Part shown: positions 13,686-27,000 of the stretch, one piece after another | How positions within the stretch are numbered: position 1 is the first letter of the stretch | Layout: each line of letters starts with the position of its first letter | Origin: Gymnorhina tibicen | Lineage: Eukaryota > Chordata > Aves > Passeriformes > Artamidae | Reading direction: 5' to 3' | DNA: 64,000 nt | Assembly (NCBI GenBank): GCA_013399875.1 | Contig: VXAZ01004042.1 | Coordinates: 186,001-250,000 of the forward strand | Notes under the pieces: generated by a model | The model's database searches: none | What the model was told of the DNA's origin: nothing | Seen by the model: the letters and a program-made list of their open reading frames with translations, nothing else | Position numbers and translations under genes: made by a program

Positions 13686-15099
13686 CTGCAGAAAGAAATG
13701 TGATGATAGAAAACGTAATCAGAGTGACAGTCACAACAGTAAATCTCTGAGACCTGAGATTTAATTTTTAATTAAGTGCTATCCACTTCAGCAATGTCTA
13801 ACACACAACCTCCATTAACTAACCAAGGTTAGATTGCAGTGAGAGCAAGTTTCCAGCATCCTGATATTTCCTTCTGTAACTCCTCAGAAAAAAAGTCCTT
13901 CAATATCACACAAGAGATTGTGATAAATAGATTTTTTTTTTAAGATGCCGTATCTCATTCTTATCAACATTACGTTGTCAGTTTAGGGAGGCACAATCTT
14001 TCCATCAGATCTGCATTAGGATCTTACACATAAAATTACAAGAAAGTCAACCAGCAACTGCTGGTAGTTTGAGAGATAAATGCACTTGCTGAACAACTTT
14101 TTAAAAACATCAATGGAATTATGAGATGCAGTCCCTAGAGAAATCCTGAAGAAGACAATATAATTTCTGTAATGTTTACAAGCACCTCCCACAATCAAAG
14201 AAGTAAACCCATGACAACTGGGACTGGTCATGAAGAAGGGAAAGAATTTTAACGAGCAAAAATCAACAAGATGATTGCAGAAAAATACAGAAACACTCAC
14301 AGCAAGGCTCTTGGCTCAAGCAGGTTTCACAAGATTGCCTTCCTATAACTGTTTGTGGTAGGAAATGCTGTTTTTTATCAATCCCAGTGCACTTAAAAAA
14401 GAAGGCTGCATTTTTGCTGAAACATGTGCTTTACAGATGTTTATCAGAAACAGATTAAAGAGGACAAAATTCTAAAATGGACATAAAATCCAATTATTTA
14501 GAAACTTCTTTCAAATAAAACTGGCATACTTCAACTGGAGAACAGGTGGTGCTATAATATGATAAAGTACTGTTTCACTGAACTTTAGAAGTTTAAAAAA
14601 CTCAAAATGCAACTTCGGTGAACAATTAGAAAAATGGACTGCTTTACAAATATAAACAAATACTGTAATTTATCCTACATGGGAGAAATTTTTACAGCAT
14701 GCCCAGAATCACAGTAAGTTGTCAGTAGCAATTAGATAATAAGAACTGGGCATAAATCTGCTGATATTTAGTTAAGAAGTTTGTCTACATCTGAAAGCAG
14801 TAGTGAAAACCTCTAAAAAAGGAAATTATGAAAGTGATAAAGCAGCATTACATTCAGTTTAAAAACATCTTAACTGGAAGGTCTGTGTAGACAAGAGCAG
14901 ATCTTAAAAGACCATAAGAAAACTTATTGGTATGAAGTTCATTCCTGAAGTATAACCAAGAGGACAGGGGAGGACAGGAACTAAAAAAATATATACACGG
15001 TGTGTTTGTTTAATATAAACTGATACACAACTGGAAATAAAACTTCTTCTAAATAACAAAAAACATACATTAAAAAAGTCAGTACACTTGCTAAAGCTT

Positions 15100-15105
15100 C
15101 ATGCA
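15100..15105 (-). promoter_or_regulatory. RBFOX-type hexamer (TGCATG) downstream of the cassette exon
   Basis: The minus strand reads TGCATG about 130 nt into the intron after the 47-codon exon. UGCAUG downstream of a cassette exon is the known arrangement by which RBFOX proteins promote inclusion in neurons and muscle. A single hexamer is weak evidence without conservation. Confidence 0.4.
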
Positions 15106-15214
15106 TATTTTAAAAAAAACAAAAGGAGATGCTGCCGAGGTATGCTCTTCACTTTTGGAAATGCAGGTTTCATTTCTAGAAGTGAATTAGTGGAAAAGAT
15201 TTAGAACACATGAT

Positions 15215-15231
15215 GAGAAGAAGGAAAAAGT
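15215..15231 (-). promoter_or_regulatory. U-rich tract immediately after the weak 5' splice site of the cassette exon
   Basis: On the minus strand the intron begins gtactttttccttcttctc. Pyrimidine tracts placed directly behind a weak donor are the known context for TIA1-type U1 recruitment, and may also bind PTB. The base pattern is seen; the regulatory role is inferred. Confidence 0.4.
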
Positions 15232-15233
15232 AC

Positions 15234-15374
15234 CTTTTCATTAGTATAGTCATTGGTATATAAGGTTTGACCATGTTCATCCAACTCTTCTGACCAACCC
15301 TTTGGAGGAGAACCATACTGACTATCTGACTGGCTGTAACAAGAACTGTGGTCGTTTTCTTCTGATGAAAGATG
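15234..15374 (-). CDS. ARHGAP12: ARHGAP12 coding exon 3: 47-codon candidate cassette exon with degenerate WW-like unit
   Basis: Encodes residues 312-358, beginning HLSSEENDHS and ending NDYTNEK. The first half is Ser/Tyr-rich. The second half (from GW at 337-338, then E, D, G and Y350) resembles the front of a WW domain, whose closing tryptophan would be the first codon of the next exon (W359). The splice sites are weak: the acceptor ends ctacttgtag with few pyrimidines, and the donor is AAG|gtactt without G at +5. The exon is 141 nt and phase 0 at both ends, so skipping it keeps the frame. The corresponding mammalian segment is absent from some isoforms, as I recall. The exon assignment is secure; its alternative use is inferred. 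Confidence 0.92.
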
Positions 15375-18300
15375 CTACAAGTAGTCAGAAACATATAAGG
15401 CAGTTTTGAGAATGAAAGTGCTTTAAAATCTGAAAGATCAAAGATTATTTGACTAGAAAGAGAATAGTAATGAAATCAGGGAGTTCACATTTTATACCTT
15501 ATATGAGAGAATGAGATGCATTTTTACAGTACCAACAAATCAAAGTATTTTCAGAACAACTAGCTTATACTGATACTTTTTTTTTTTTTACTTCCACTAT
15601 ACCAGGTTTCACCTACTCAAATTTAAACTCCAGGGGTTTTGCCTATCTAAATTTTATTCCTACATTAGCTTTAGTAATCTGCATTGCCTTAAAAAAACCT
15701 GGGAGCCCTGCTACCTCGGTTTTCTACCAGCATTCCAAACTTCACACCTAAATCCTTCTCCTTTTCTCAAATACATCTGGAAACACAATAGTGATTGAGG
15801 ACAACTTGAAACTCCAGTTCCACCTTCTTAGGTTCCAGCATTTTGCAGTATTTGCCCAATGCATCTTAAAAATATTATGAATTTCCACTCTCCTCCTTCC
15901 AACACGACAAAGAGCATTGCGAAAGCAAGGCTTTCCACCAGGCACAGCTAGCTGAGGTGAAAAATGGCTTTCTGAAGGTAGAAGTAAATTATTATGTTAG
16001 GAACAGGTTTGGTATGTAACGCAGAGAAAACATTTTACACACACATCAAACAGTTTCTGTTCCCCCATAAACCTTGTTCATCCCCTTGCTAACACACTGT
16101 AGTCTTATTCTAAGCATCCATTCCACGCATCAAAAAAAATATCTCTGCTTTCATCTCCCACAGCATCTCTATGCCATGGTCTCCTGAGGACTTCTACGCA
16201 GATTTCCTTTCACAGTGTTTTGGATCCTCAGCTAGCAGGAGGCATAACATTTAAGACATCCTGCTACTCAAACTACAGGAGTAAAATACTATGGGTCAAT
16301 AACACTGGCATAAGGGTCTTGAGAAAAACTGTAAGGCAGGAGAGAGACAATATTTCAATTTTAAATAGGAAATAACCTCTCCCAAAAAAATTTAGTCTTA
16401 CAAAAAATATTCAATTATCAGAAATTCCCCAGTTTTTAAAAAGTCATTGGGTTTAAAGACTGCATGTTTAGTGACATATCCAAATGATTTCTACCTAGGT
16501 TTTTGGTGTTACTTTTCTGAGTACCTTACCATTTGTGTGATGCAAACTCCTTCAGCTGACCTGAGCCAGCTTACCAAGCACAGCCAAACCCACGGGAAAT
16601 TTTTAGGCCATTAATTAAGGAACATGAAAAAATGTAAATGTCCTCTACAGCTTATAGAATGTAAGCATGTAAACTATGGATTAAACAATGCTACCTCTCT
16701 TGCACATGGGGCAATGTGAAATTCTCATGTGCCAATTCCTAGCCACTGTGGGGAGGGGAGGGAGCAGGGTGGGGGGCGTCTTCAGTTCCATTTTTACACT
16801 TGCAGAATTAAGACTGAAGAGTTGCCAAGGGTGCTACTGGCCCCATTTGAACTACAGTTTCATGGCATAATTACATTGTATACACGTATTCAAATTTACA
16901 TGGTTTTAATGGTTAAACATTAATTGAATTGACATATGGCCAATCAATGTAGAAGACTTTGGACATTTTTATTATTACTATCTACAGAGATTATGACCTA
17001 ATAAGATAATACATTGGTATTTCCCTCTTCCAAGCCACTCCTGATACTGAAGAAACACCCTACACAGGTAAAACTAAACAGAGGACCTAAAAATGAATCC
17101 ATTTTCTCCTAGAAAAACCACTGTTGTATAGTAGGAATGACTGTTAATGTGTCTATCTGCATGGCATTCATATAATAGTTTAGATGCTGCAAGGCTTAAC
17201 TCATATCCTGCACATTTGCAGACCTAAATTTCAACAAAATTCCTGAGTTGTTACAAATTTTACCAAGCCAAGGCATTCCTTGTCCCTCAGCTGTCAGGAA
17301 CAACTGCTAAAGCTGCATCAACAGGGTTTAGAGAACACTGGCCAAACCATGTTCCACAGCTTTCAATTTCACTTTCAACACTTCTTCAGCATTAACTGCC
17401 TACATGTTTTTTTCATACTGTCCGTGCTTTATCTTGTCTCATCCTCAGTGATACTGTACCACACTTTTAATAAAGCCATCTTAAGCAGACAGCTGCCCAA
17501 CCTCACACCTTATAAGAACTTTGTTGAGACATTAAAGGGAATTACAGATAAAGTTCCCCACATTATTGCTCCTATTGTCATTCTTGGCTTTTTTCCATTT
17601 ACATAGAAAATTCCTGGGGGCAGAGACCAGTTCATACCCATGCATTTAATAGGAACAACTGTCCCCCTTCTATCACAATCAGTCTAGCTTTTTATGTTAC
17701 TACTACTTGTGAAAGTGAAAATAATCAGGAAGAATACTAATTAAGGAAGCTACCATCCCTTTATTACCATTTGTTTATTTTGAAACAAAAAGCATGGAAT
17801 GAAATCTCATTCTGGTCACATGATTTAAATTCCAGATTTGAAATTCAATTAAATCCCATTTGCTTTTCTACAGCTGTTGGGTAATTTGTGCATGTCTACT
17901 TCACATTGTGATCTCCTGTCTAGGTATTAGGGGTTTGCCTTCTCTGATATTGTGACATCTCATTCCTTTTATAGTTCAACTTAATTAAATCACTTCACTT
18001 GACTAATTTCTCCTAGTTATTGTTAAGCTCCTTCCTCAAATACATTAGAAGCAAGTCACTGCCTTTTATAATTTTTATAATAATTTTATCTGTAATTCCA
18101 TTATTTATAATTCCAATTATTTATAATAATTTTATCTGTATCTTTTATAATAATTTTATCTGTAATTCCATTATTTATAATTCCAATTATTTATAATAAT
18201 TTTATCTGTATCTTTTATAATAATTTTATCTGTAATTCCAAAATCTTAATACACTTTCTTACAGGCCCTGTTGATAGGACTTCACTGCTTCCCCACATCC

Positions 18301-20474
18301 CATCCAAGTAACATGTAACATCCATTTAACTGTCATGACCTACATCTGTTTTCTTTGTGCCATGTCGGTGACCACCTACTTTGGCAAATAAGGTACAATT
18401 CTGCCCCTCTGTAATTATCCAATAAAATTCAATTTCCTAAGCACAAAGTTCAAAGACCAACTGTAAACTATGTCACGTTTCATATATTACTCATATATTA
18501 GAATATGTGATCACTCGGTTCTCATTTTTACATCACTTTCCATTTTGCTACCTAATACAACACAAGCTCCTCTGAGGATAAATCAGTAGAAACTAGCATT
18601 TAATCCTCTTTTATTGTTAAAAGAGCATAACTCAGACTAGCATAAAAGCCAACTTATAATTATTAAGACATGTTAGCTCTAATTTTTCCTAATCAGACAA
18701 AATTTGGGATGCTGTATATTTTACTGTAGCTTAGGCTTGGATCTCAACCTTTACACTCTGTATTGGATTAAGTACCCAGAGGTTCCAAAAAGGAACACGA
18801 ACAGTGGAGTGTGAAGTACGTTCCCAAATGCAGAACAGAAAAGGAAAGAAGTGAAAGAGTCGTGGGGGGAAAGGCAGCTTCAAAATCAACACATGACTGC
18901 TGGGAAGTGGATTGACATGACCGTGCAACATGTATCTCTCCTTAGACTCGTATTTTGATAACCCAGTCAAGACGCAAATTACCTAAGGAGCTTATGCTAC
19001 TGGAAATACAGACTTAGTGTCTAGTTAAAAATCAAAACATGTATCATCCATTGGTCTCACAAAGACTGACAACTTGATAGACAGAACTGTCTGATGGCCA
19101 ACTTGTGATACCTGAAGCATCACAAATAAACAGAAGAACTGAGATGAAAGAAGTTATGGGTAATTTAAAAAACTAAATAAATAAATCAAGCGTTCTGAAG
19201 ATGCAACCATGTGATGAAGTGATGGTACAGACGTATGAGTAAGAGTCAGAGGGACGGCTTGAAGATGGGGAGGGAAAAAGAATTCTTGCAAGTCCTTCCA
19301 TGAAAAGAAGGAAGAACTACAACAATGAGAAAACCAGTTACATTTACAACAAGGAGAATCACTACTCAAAAAAGCACTTGCCCTATCCAGACTAAAATGA
19401 GTCTTATCCAGCAAAAGGACAGTGATAAATTAAGAGACCATCGCCAGAGATACCAAAGGGACAGGCATAAACATTTCATCTGTTTGCCTGTTGCTGCCGT
19501 TCTCCTGTGGCAAGAAAATTTGGCTATTTAAATGCTTGTGGATGTCATGGCTGCTGTGAAGGCCATTGCCAAAAGAAATGAAAGATTTCCTTCTCCCTTT
19601 CTCTCCTGTTCCTACCTTTCCAGAGGTAGACTTCCGTGACAGGCTTCCAGCAATCAAAAATTTCTGAGCAGTCCACAATTCAAATTTAAAGCTAAACTCT
19701 GGTTTTATAGTTTATATATATAGGATATATAGAGAGACTATATATAGCTGGTGCAGGAGAAAAATCCACCAAAACTATATGTATATTTGAAATGGGTATA
19801 TAGAAGTGAAATATGTAGAAGATTTCTTAATAAATATTTGCTTTTTCTTTCCATCAGGAAACTGCTTAACCTCAGTACTGTTTGGACACAAGAGCACTAC
19901 TTCAAGCATATCTAAATAGTAATATCCATCTCCCAACTATTCCTTTGCTTTAGATGGAATCACTGCAGTTCTGATAAACACAACCCACCATCAGGCTTTC
20001 CCTAGCAACTGGCTGCACAGAATAAATTGGCACCTCAAATATTAGTCCAAATCATCTTTTAACATAACTAATTTCATGGTAAGCTTCAACTGTCTCAAGC
20101 AAGGTCAGTAGCAAAGCTTTGACAAAAGGCTTTGCAAAAGCAAAACTTTTACATAATGAAAAAAAATCCATTGATATATCTGCAGAATATGTTAATAGCC
20201 TGAACACAATCTAGTCAAAAGTAGCAATATCTGCTATGGGGCTGTTTTTACAGGCATTTTTACAAGTTACTACTCTTGCACACAGTCCATGTACGCGTTC
20301 TTGTACACAAAAGCAACGAGTCAAACTGTTGACTGCTTTATACCAAGACATAAAACTAAAAACACAAAGGAAGACACTCCTTGACACCTTGAAACTCAGA
20401 GATACCAAATTCCACAGCAAAAGACCATTCATATGCATTACAATCTCATTGCTTTTGATCTCAGAAGGAACTAC
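15375..20474 (-). other. ARHGAP12 intron between coding exons 2 and 3
   Basis: 5.1 kb, AT-rich, holding the 70-bp tandem repeat (18071-18240) and a TATA-dinucleotide-rich patch at about 19708-19748. No additional exon is recognised. Confidence 0.8.
18071..18240. repeat. 70-bp AT-rich tandem repeat, about 2.4 copies
   Basis: The block ataataattttatctgtaa recurs with a 70-bp period (tgtaattcca at 18091, 18161 and 18231). Copies are nearly identical. Each unit itself contains degenerate sub-repeats of ttataataattttatctgta. It lies in the intron between coding exons 2 and 3. Confidence 0.93.
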
Positions 20475-20738
20475 CTCATGATCTGCATGGCTCTGGGAAT
20501 CCCCTTTATTAATGCTTGCATCTCGGGCCCACCGCGGAGGTTTCCAGGTTCGTTCCTGTGATCCTCTGTTGTAGTAATAACAGCGTCCTGTCGTATCTTT
20601 ATGGGTTTCCCACTCCCCATTTATTTGGACTGGAGCACTTGTAGGTAGTGGCGGAAGTGCAGACTGAGATATTTTCAGTTCTTGTAAATTAGCATAAACT
20701 GGTGAATCAGGCCTCCCTTGGCTTGGTGGAGTAGTTGG
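20475..20738 (-). CDS. ARHGAP12: ARHGAP12 coding exon 2: WW domain 1 (88 codons)
   Basis: Encodes residues 224-311, starting PTTPPSQGRPDSPVYANLQE. A classic WW domain lies at about 264-293: W266, the aromatic triplet Y277-Y279, W288 and the following prolines 290-291. WW domains bind short proline-rich ligands. The DSPVYANL stretch before it is a plausible tyrosine-phosphorylation site. The acceptor is a pyrimidine-rich tract ending ctcaatag, and the donor is GAG|gtagtt, weak at position +5. Both junctions are phase 0. The exon is separated from coding exon 1 by a 26.4-kb intron, the largest in the window. Confidence 0.95.
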
Positions 20739-23700
20739 CTATTGAGAGAAGAAATGAACTGTTAACGAGCAAATGAATTTTTGAATGCTCCCTTACAAAT
20801 CAGAATACAGTAGTAACACAAACCAACAAACTCCTTTTTTGTTGTTAAGTACAAAAGCACAAAGGACAGCCACAAAATGCTGGGGTGTAAGAACATTAGA
20901 TTCTTAATTCTAAGGTAGATATCACAAGCTATATTTATTTAATACTGAACCAATTTTTCAGCATTTCTCCAGATGACAGCTGATAATTATGTCTTACAGT
21001 GGATTTGAAATACACCGGAATCATCATCAAAAAATTATATGCTTGCCATGCCTTGTAGAAAAACTTCAGCTTTACAGTTCAAGTATTGCTCAGAAACTGT
21101 AAGTAACGTGATCTTGTACAAGACAATACATAGCATTTCTGAGATGCCACTTGTTAGGCAAAGATTGTTCCCCAACCTTTCCACCTCACTGTTAATACAG
21201 TGATGGTGAATGTAAAGCAGCACTTTTGTATTCTCAGCAAGGTCTAAAGAGGCAGCTCAGTCGGAAAGATGAGCACAATGTTGTGACTAAGAAACTCTGA
21301 AACGCCTGGACGGTTTACCTGTATGCCTTTTCAAACATGCTTATTTAAAAATATTTTAGGTAACATCAAGTGCTTCAATTACCCCTCTCTTCTTGTAGAA
21401 ATTAAGTGGATATTTTTATCCACCTGATTTTTTTCACATACATGCACAAAAGCAGAACAACAAATACCTACAAGAAAACAAAACACTAATGACAATTTCT
21501 TATTAATAAATAGTTTGCTAACATGACAGCCAGCAGAAATTACGGCTGAAACACCACAGAAAACCACAAGTACTTCCAAATGACCCACTACAGTGCTTAG
21601 GAAAGAAATAAAGCTTCAGATGTTCAATTTTTAAAGTCTAATACAAACACGCCATGCTGAATGTAAGAGCATGTGTTTTCATGAGAGCTGTGATTGTAAG
21701 ATTGGGAAAGCAGCTAGTTATTAAATCAAATTAAAGAGTTTCCTGGTAATGCACTGCCATTTCTGTATTTTGGGGCACAATATTTAGGCACTCTAAAGAA
21801 AAGAACTATACAATTTATACCATCCCCTTGGTTTTAACTGAGCAGCTTTGCTGTAGGCAAGTCCTTGTGCCTCCTGTTGCTCTTGCATTACATAAAAGAT
21901 CTTTTATAATGTACTTTTAAACATTAAAATCCTAAGATGCTAATCTAGGCCACATCTAATCATAAATCATCAGGGTTTGCTCAGGCAAGACAGCATATCA
22001 TACCACACAATCAGAATAAACTGATTGCACCATCGGTAGAACCAAATATGGGCAATATCCACAACCAAAGGGGGAAACATCTAGAGAGGAACTTAATGAG
22101 ATTATAACGGGCATGGACTTGTTTTGCGTGCCTTTAAAAGAGACAACACAGCTTACTAGCTACAGCAAGTACAGTACATCTAAAGGCAAACCACAAGTGC
22201 TGAAAAAAAAAATAGTAATTGCAGCACTGGCAAAATCAGAGAGCCAAAACCAACTAGTATCTTTCTATACCTGATTCAAAGGAAAAATCTGTTACAAAAC
22301 TTGATGAAAGTAATAGGCTATTTTTCTACTATTCAAGTCACACGTGGTTTTTTTGTTGTTTTTTTTTTTTTTTTGGTGAGGAGGGTAGAACAGCTGCCTT
22401 TGGTAGAGTTGATCTTGAGAGCACTAAGAGCATAAAGAACACCACTGTGAACAAAGCACCACCCTACCCTCTTCAGGGATGAACCAATTCCCCAGAATGT
22501 TGGAGAAGTAATCTTGACGCCTCCTCGTTCAAGAGCATCATTTCTGCCTTGGTGTCCTAAGAGCCTGCAGAGCTGCATCTCCCACATAAACCACCCTGCC
22601 ATTAAACCACGGGCTTTGTCATTGAAATGACTCCACAGAACGCACGAACCTCCAGTTCCTTCCTCTATTTTAAGGAAGTGGCAAAAGTGGCACCACCAAG
22701 CGCCCCGGCTGCTGCCGCGGGGGGCTGGCGCCTTGCACAACCCTCACCTCCTCCTGCAATTCCTCTTCTACACAAAGCAATAAGGCAGCTCTCCTGTCTG
22801 CCCGCATTTAACAGCTGCTTTTTTGTTTTAATTAAGACAGTTAAATGCCATCATTAAAAGAACAGTTCTGTGTATTAATAAAAGTGTTTTCCAAATAGAA
22901 AGCCTGTGACACAGAATGCTTGGTATAGTTTTTCGAACATATTCTGAAGCAACACATAGGAATATGGCTCAGAGGCTTCACACTAAGGTTTTCAACCATT
23001 TCAGCATTACAACCAGCACAGCTCCAGATGAAACTGCAAGACATTGATGTGCTCAGCCAATACTGGGAGCTCACAGCCGAAGTACTGCCACATAACTTGG
23101 GCAGCGTACTAGTTATGTTTAAAACAGTAACATGATATGAAAGTGTAATGAGGGATTTTTTTCTGAATGCTTAGTGCTTCCAAATTCAATATACCAATTT
23201 CTGGGTAAAGACAGAACTTTTCTGTCTTCAAGGAAAAGACAGAACTTTTGTCCTGAGCAACAAACAAGACAACTAGCTGTCCCGCCTGGCCAACCCTCCA
23301 GCCACTTTCATTCCCTATTGTTTTCTCTTCTAACAGACATTTCAGGGAGAACTGAATGATTTTTGAAAGGCACCTGGAAGTTACTGCTTTCAGTGAAGCA
23401 TTAAGAAAATGCTAAGCCACCAATCTGACTAAAAGACATCTTAGCTTGTAAGTACATCTTTGAGGGATATGACTATATTATCACGAACTGTTTTAAATAA
23501 CCTTGTAGCACACAACGAAACTTCCTCATACCCTCAGCCATGCGATGAGGTATGTTGTTGTGTCTATGATTATGCGCAGTTCAACGGCACCCAACCTTAC
23601 CAAGGCTAATTTTGTCAAGAATTTTTTATTTATTGATAAGAGAAACAGCTTTTAGAAAGTTCAAAGTTTCCTGAGATCATCATTAGTGTACGCTCTATGC

Positions 23701-24068
23701 CAGTGTTGGCAGGAAGGTCAATCCCTCCTTGGCCCCAGCCCTCACGCTGGGAAGGGGAGTCCCACACAGGCAGGTCAGAGTGGATGTCCTTGTGGAGCTC
23801 CCAGGCACTGCACCACCTCCCCCTTTCCTTTCAGATGAACATTTTGTGAGTTCATGACTGAGTACTGCAAAAATCTTGAAGTTTCAAACCAAAAAGCAGA
23901 TTAATTTAACTTCCATTTACCAAAATCATTGCTCACTGACCATATTAATAAAAATAGACGAAGCATTACCTAGATCAAAATAGTTTCTGATCACTTCCAT
24001 GGGTGTATGCCCAAAACCAGACATACACAGTTAAGAGAGATTTAAATATATGCTAAACACTAAACAGG

Positions 24069-24097
24069 ACTTCCAGCAAGAACTTCCAGCAAGAACT
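24069..24097. repeat. 13-bp tandem duplication
   Basis: acttccagcaaga is repeated directly at 24069 and 24082, followed by a truncated third copy. Too short to assign a function. Confidence 0.8.
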
Positions 24098-27000
24098 TTC
24101 CTCCCTGAGGCCTTTTTTTGCTCTATCAAACTCTGAATGCTCATAAATATGGAATTAAATCTTCCCAAAGAGACTCCTGTCTTCTCACTATCAAAATTGC
24201 AAGAACACGTCCTTCAACATGCCCATGCATGTACACACAAAACGCCTTATACTCCAAACATTTCAACATTCATTTGCTATTTGATATGGATTTCAGACTT
24301 TTTCATGTTGCTTTCTCCTGCTAAGAACAGTGAAGGACTCTTGCTAGGAAAGTGATGTAGGAAAATTAGAAAGCAGAAATACTTCTACGACACTAAAACC
24401 GGAATGAAAATTGTACAGCCCATTAAGCACTCCGGCAACTTTGAGAACGTAAGGACCTCTCCCAGAGCTCAGTAATGCTCTGTATAATACTGTAGAAATT
24501 TGCCACATTTAACCTCGGTCTCTCAGAAAAGTCTGCTAGCACTAAATCCTTCCTCATTGATAAGAAAGAGAGTTTCATGCAGGCAGGACAAAGTTTCCAG
24601 AATCAACATACAACATTCTTCAGAGACTGCGCACACAGCATTTTCAGAACACCGTTTTTATACTGGCACAGTAGGAAGCAGATACGGGCCTTTAAAAAAA
24701 ACAACCTGTTAATCATTCATGAATGAACAGTCAACATTTTTAACAAAGGCCACAGATATGGTATCAGGCCTCTGGAAACCTGAACTCAGTGCAATGGAAA
24801 GCAAACGTACACATTCTGGTAATGAAAAGTACCTTGTGAAGAAGCATAGTATGCCAGCAACAAAAAGCCAGAAAACAAAGTTTGCTTGTAACTGGTAATT
24901 ACCTTTCTCCTTTTATAGAACATAAATTCAAGACAAAAACTTCTACAACATAACTACTGCCTAAAGAATGACTGCAATGCTAGCCTGCAAAACATGACCT
25001 ACCACACATTAAATTGCTTTCGCTGTCGTGCCTCTGTTTGCAGCTTCTGTTAATGTTATGAACCTGAATGTAAAAGCTTTCATTTCAGTAGCAGCGTTCA
25101 GATTGCTGTAAATAACTGCTAAAAATTAAGAACCTTAAAAAAAAAAAAAAAATGTCAATCTCAATACTCTTTATGAAGTTACAAACAACAGATTGTCCAT
25201 GCTCATGCAAAAGAAGGACACTATATTGAAAGAAAGCAAGGGAATACTGTCTCTGCAGCAGCAAGCTGAAGAAAGGAGAACAGGCAAATCCCAGAGCATC
25301 CTGAGACTAGGAATGAAGCATGCCAGTTCCCTCAACAACTGAGCTTCTTGCCAAGGAATTGCCGCTGTCCTTTTAGGAAGGCCTGGGACTTCAATACCAG
25401 CTTTATTCAACAGGAATGATACAAAAGAAATCTCAAAAACTCTACAGTTTCATTTTCATAAAGTGACAGCTTCAACTGGAATAATTAGCTCATCTTTTCC
25501 TTCCTCTGCTTTCAGTTTTTATTTTTACAAACATGTTCTGGACTTTATTTTCTTTCTAACAGATACAGACGTATTTACAACTTATACCCAAAAACCCATG
25601 GAGAAGATTTTTCAGTGAGTCCTCTTCTATCTCAGAGGTGAACAGAGCAAGCTAATTTAACAAGCCAAATTGAACCGGGAACTGAAACAATTTTTTATGT
25701 TCCTACCTTCTCCAACATAGGCTGGATAATTCACACAGTAAGTCTAAGGAACATATAAAACAACGAGAGTAAATATTATAAGCCTGTTAACAGCTGATTA
25801 TATATTTCAGACAAGCTATAGTAATGCAAGTATTATTTAACTACATTGAAGTTCTTGTGTTCAGTTGATTTGCTGTTATAACGTGGTAAGAAAAAAAATG
25901 ACATTGCAAAGCAATACAGAATTAAAATCATCCCATACAAATTATTCAAATATATCTGCCTAATAAAGGCCATTCAACAGTTAAATGCTTAAAGTGTCCC
26001 ATTTAAAAATTAAGCAGATAGATTCAAAGTAATTCTTTAATGTCTAGTCAGTAACTTTCCATTAGGCTGGAAACAGTTAAATTAAGCAAGATTCACCTTT
26101 GCTAATTTTATCTTTCAGGAAATTTTGTATTTTACTTACACTGAATTACAGGCTGAAATATTACTTTCTTCTATTACTGGAGACAGTTGCATACAAATAA
26201 TTTTATTATATATACGTCTATTAACATTTTGTTTAATAAGACCAGATTATGAAACAGAGTCTTAGTACATAGGACATCGGGGTTCCCAGAATGTACTTGT
26301 GTTATTTCAGCCATGTAAGTTCCCTTCTGTTTTAGCTCTCTCATAACACAGAAAAAAATTCCTATAGTTGGCAAAAATATAAATCTTTATCTAGTGCTAC
26401 TGTAATCTACCAATATCTAGGTGCATAGCAAAAAGCCCCTCAAACTAAATACATTCCCTTCCCTTTGTAGCCCAAAAGAAGTGACTTAAATTATTTTCAT
26501 ACTCATCAAGACAACGATTTATTTAATTGTATTGCAAAATCCTGCAGCACAGAAAGCTAAAGGTGGCTGCTTCTGCCACATTCACAACACTTGGGAACAG
26601 GAATGGAAACTGGCTGCAGCAGCAGGACACAGCCTGTGACGGGAGGGAGCACTTGGCTGGGTCCTGGAGTACCAGAGACCACTCCCAGATCATCCATCAT
26701 AAGTGACCGATCAAAGAAAATTGATGGAAATTTTTCCCTGCTTGCTCTGCAAATTTCCCATTCACATTTCTGCAGTTGCTCACTGCATGAGCAAACTATT
26801 ACATATGAACATAGGAAGTTTATAGCAGTAAAAGAAAGTATACTGAAGGACTGCAACAGTGATGTCAAATATTTTAAAAAACAGAAATAAGATCTTACAA
26901 TGGGATCCTTTGTAAAACATGCACAAAGATGACAGTGTTTACCGTACTTGTACTTCACCACTTGCACAATCTAGCTTCTCCCTTCCATAAAAAAGCTTTT

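Larger units (their letters stand above)
13686..15233 (-). other. ARHGAP12 intron between coding exons 3 and 4
   Basis: 1.5 kb, AT-rich. The 5' end carries the U-rich tract and the TGCATG hexamer described separately. Nothing else is recognised. Confidence 0.8.

Noticed and set aside
22333..22740. 135-codon minus-strand open frame
   Set aside because: Ends in a poly-lysine stretch encoded by a T/A homopolymer and shows no recognisable fold.
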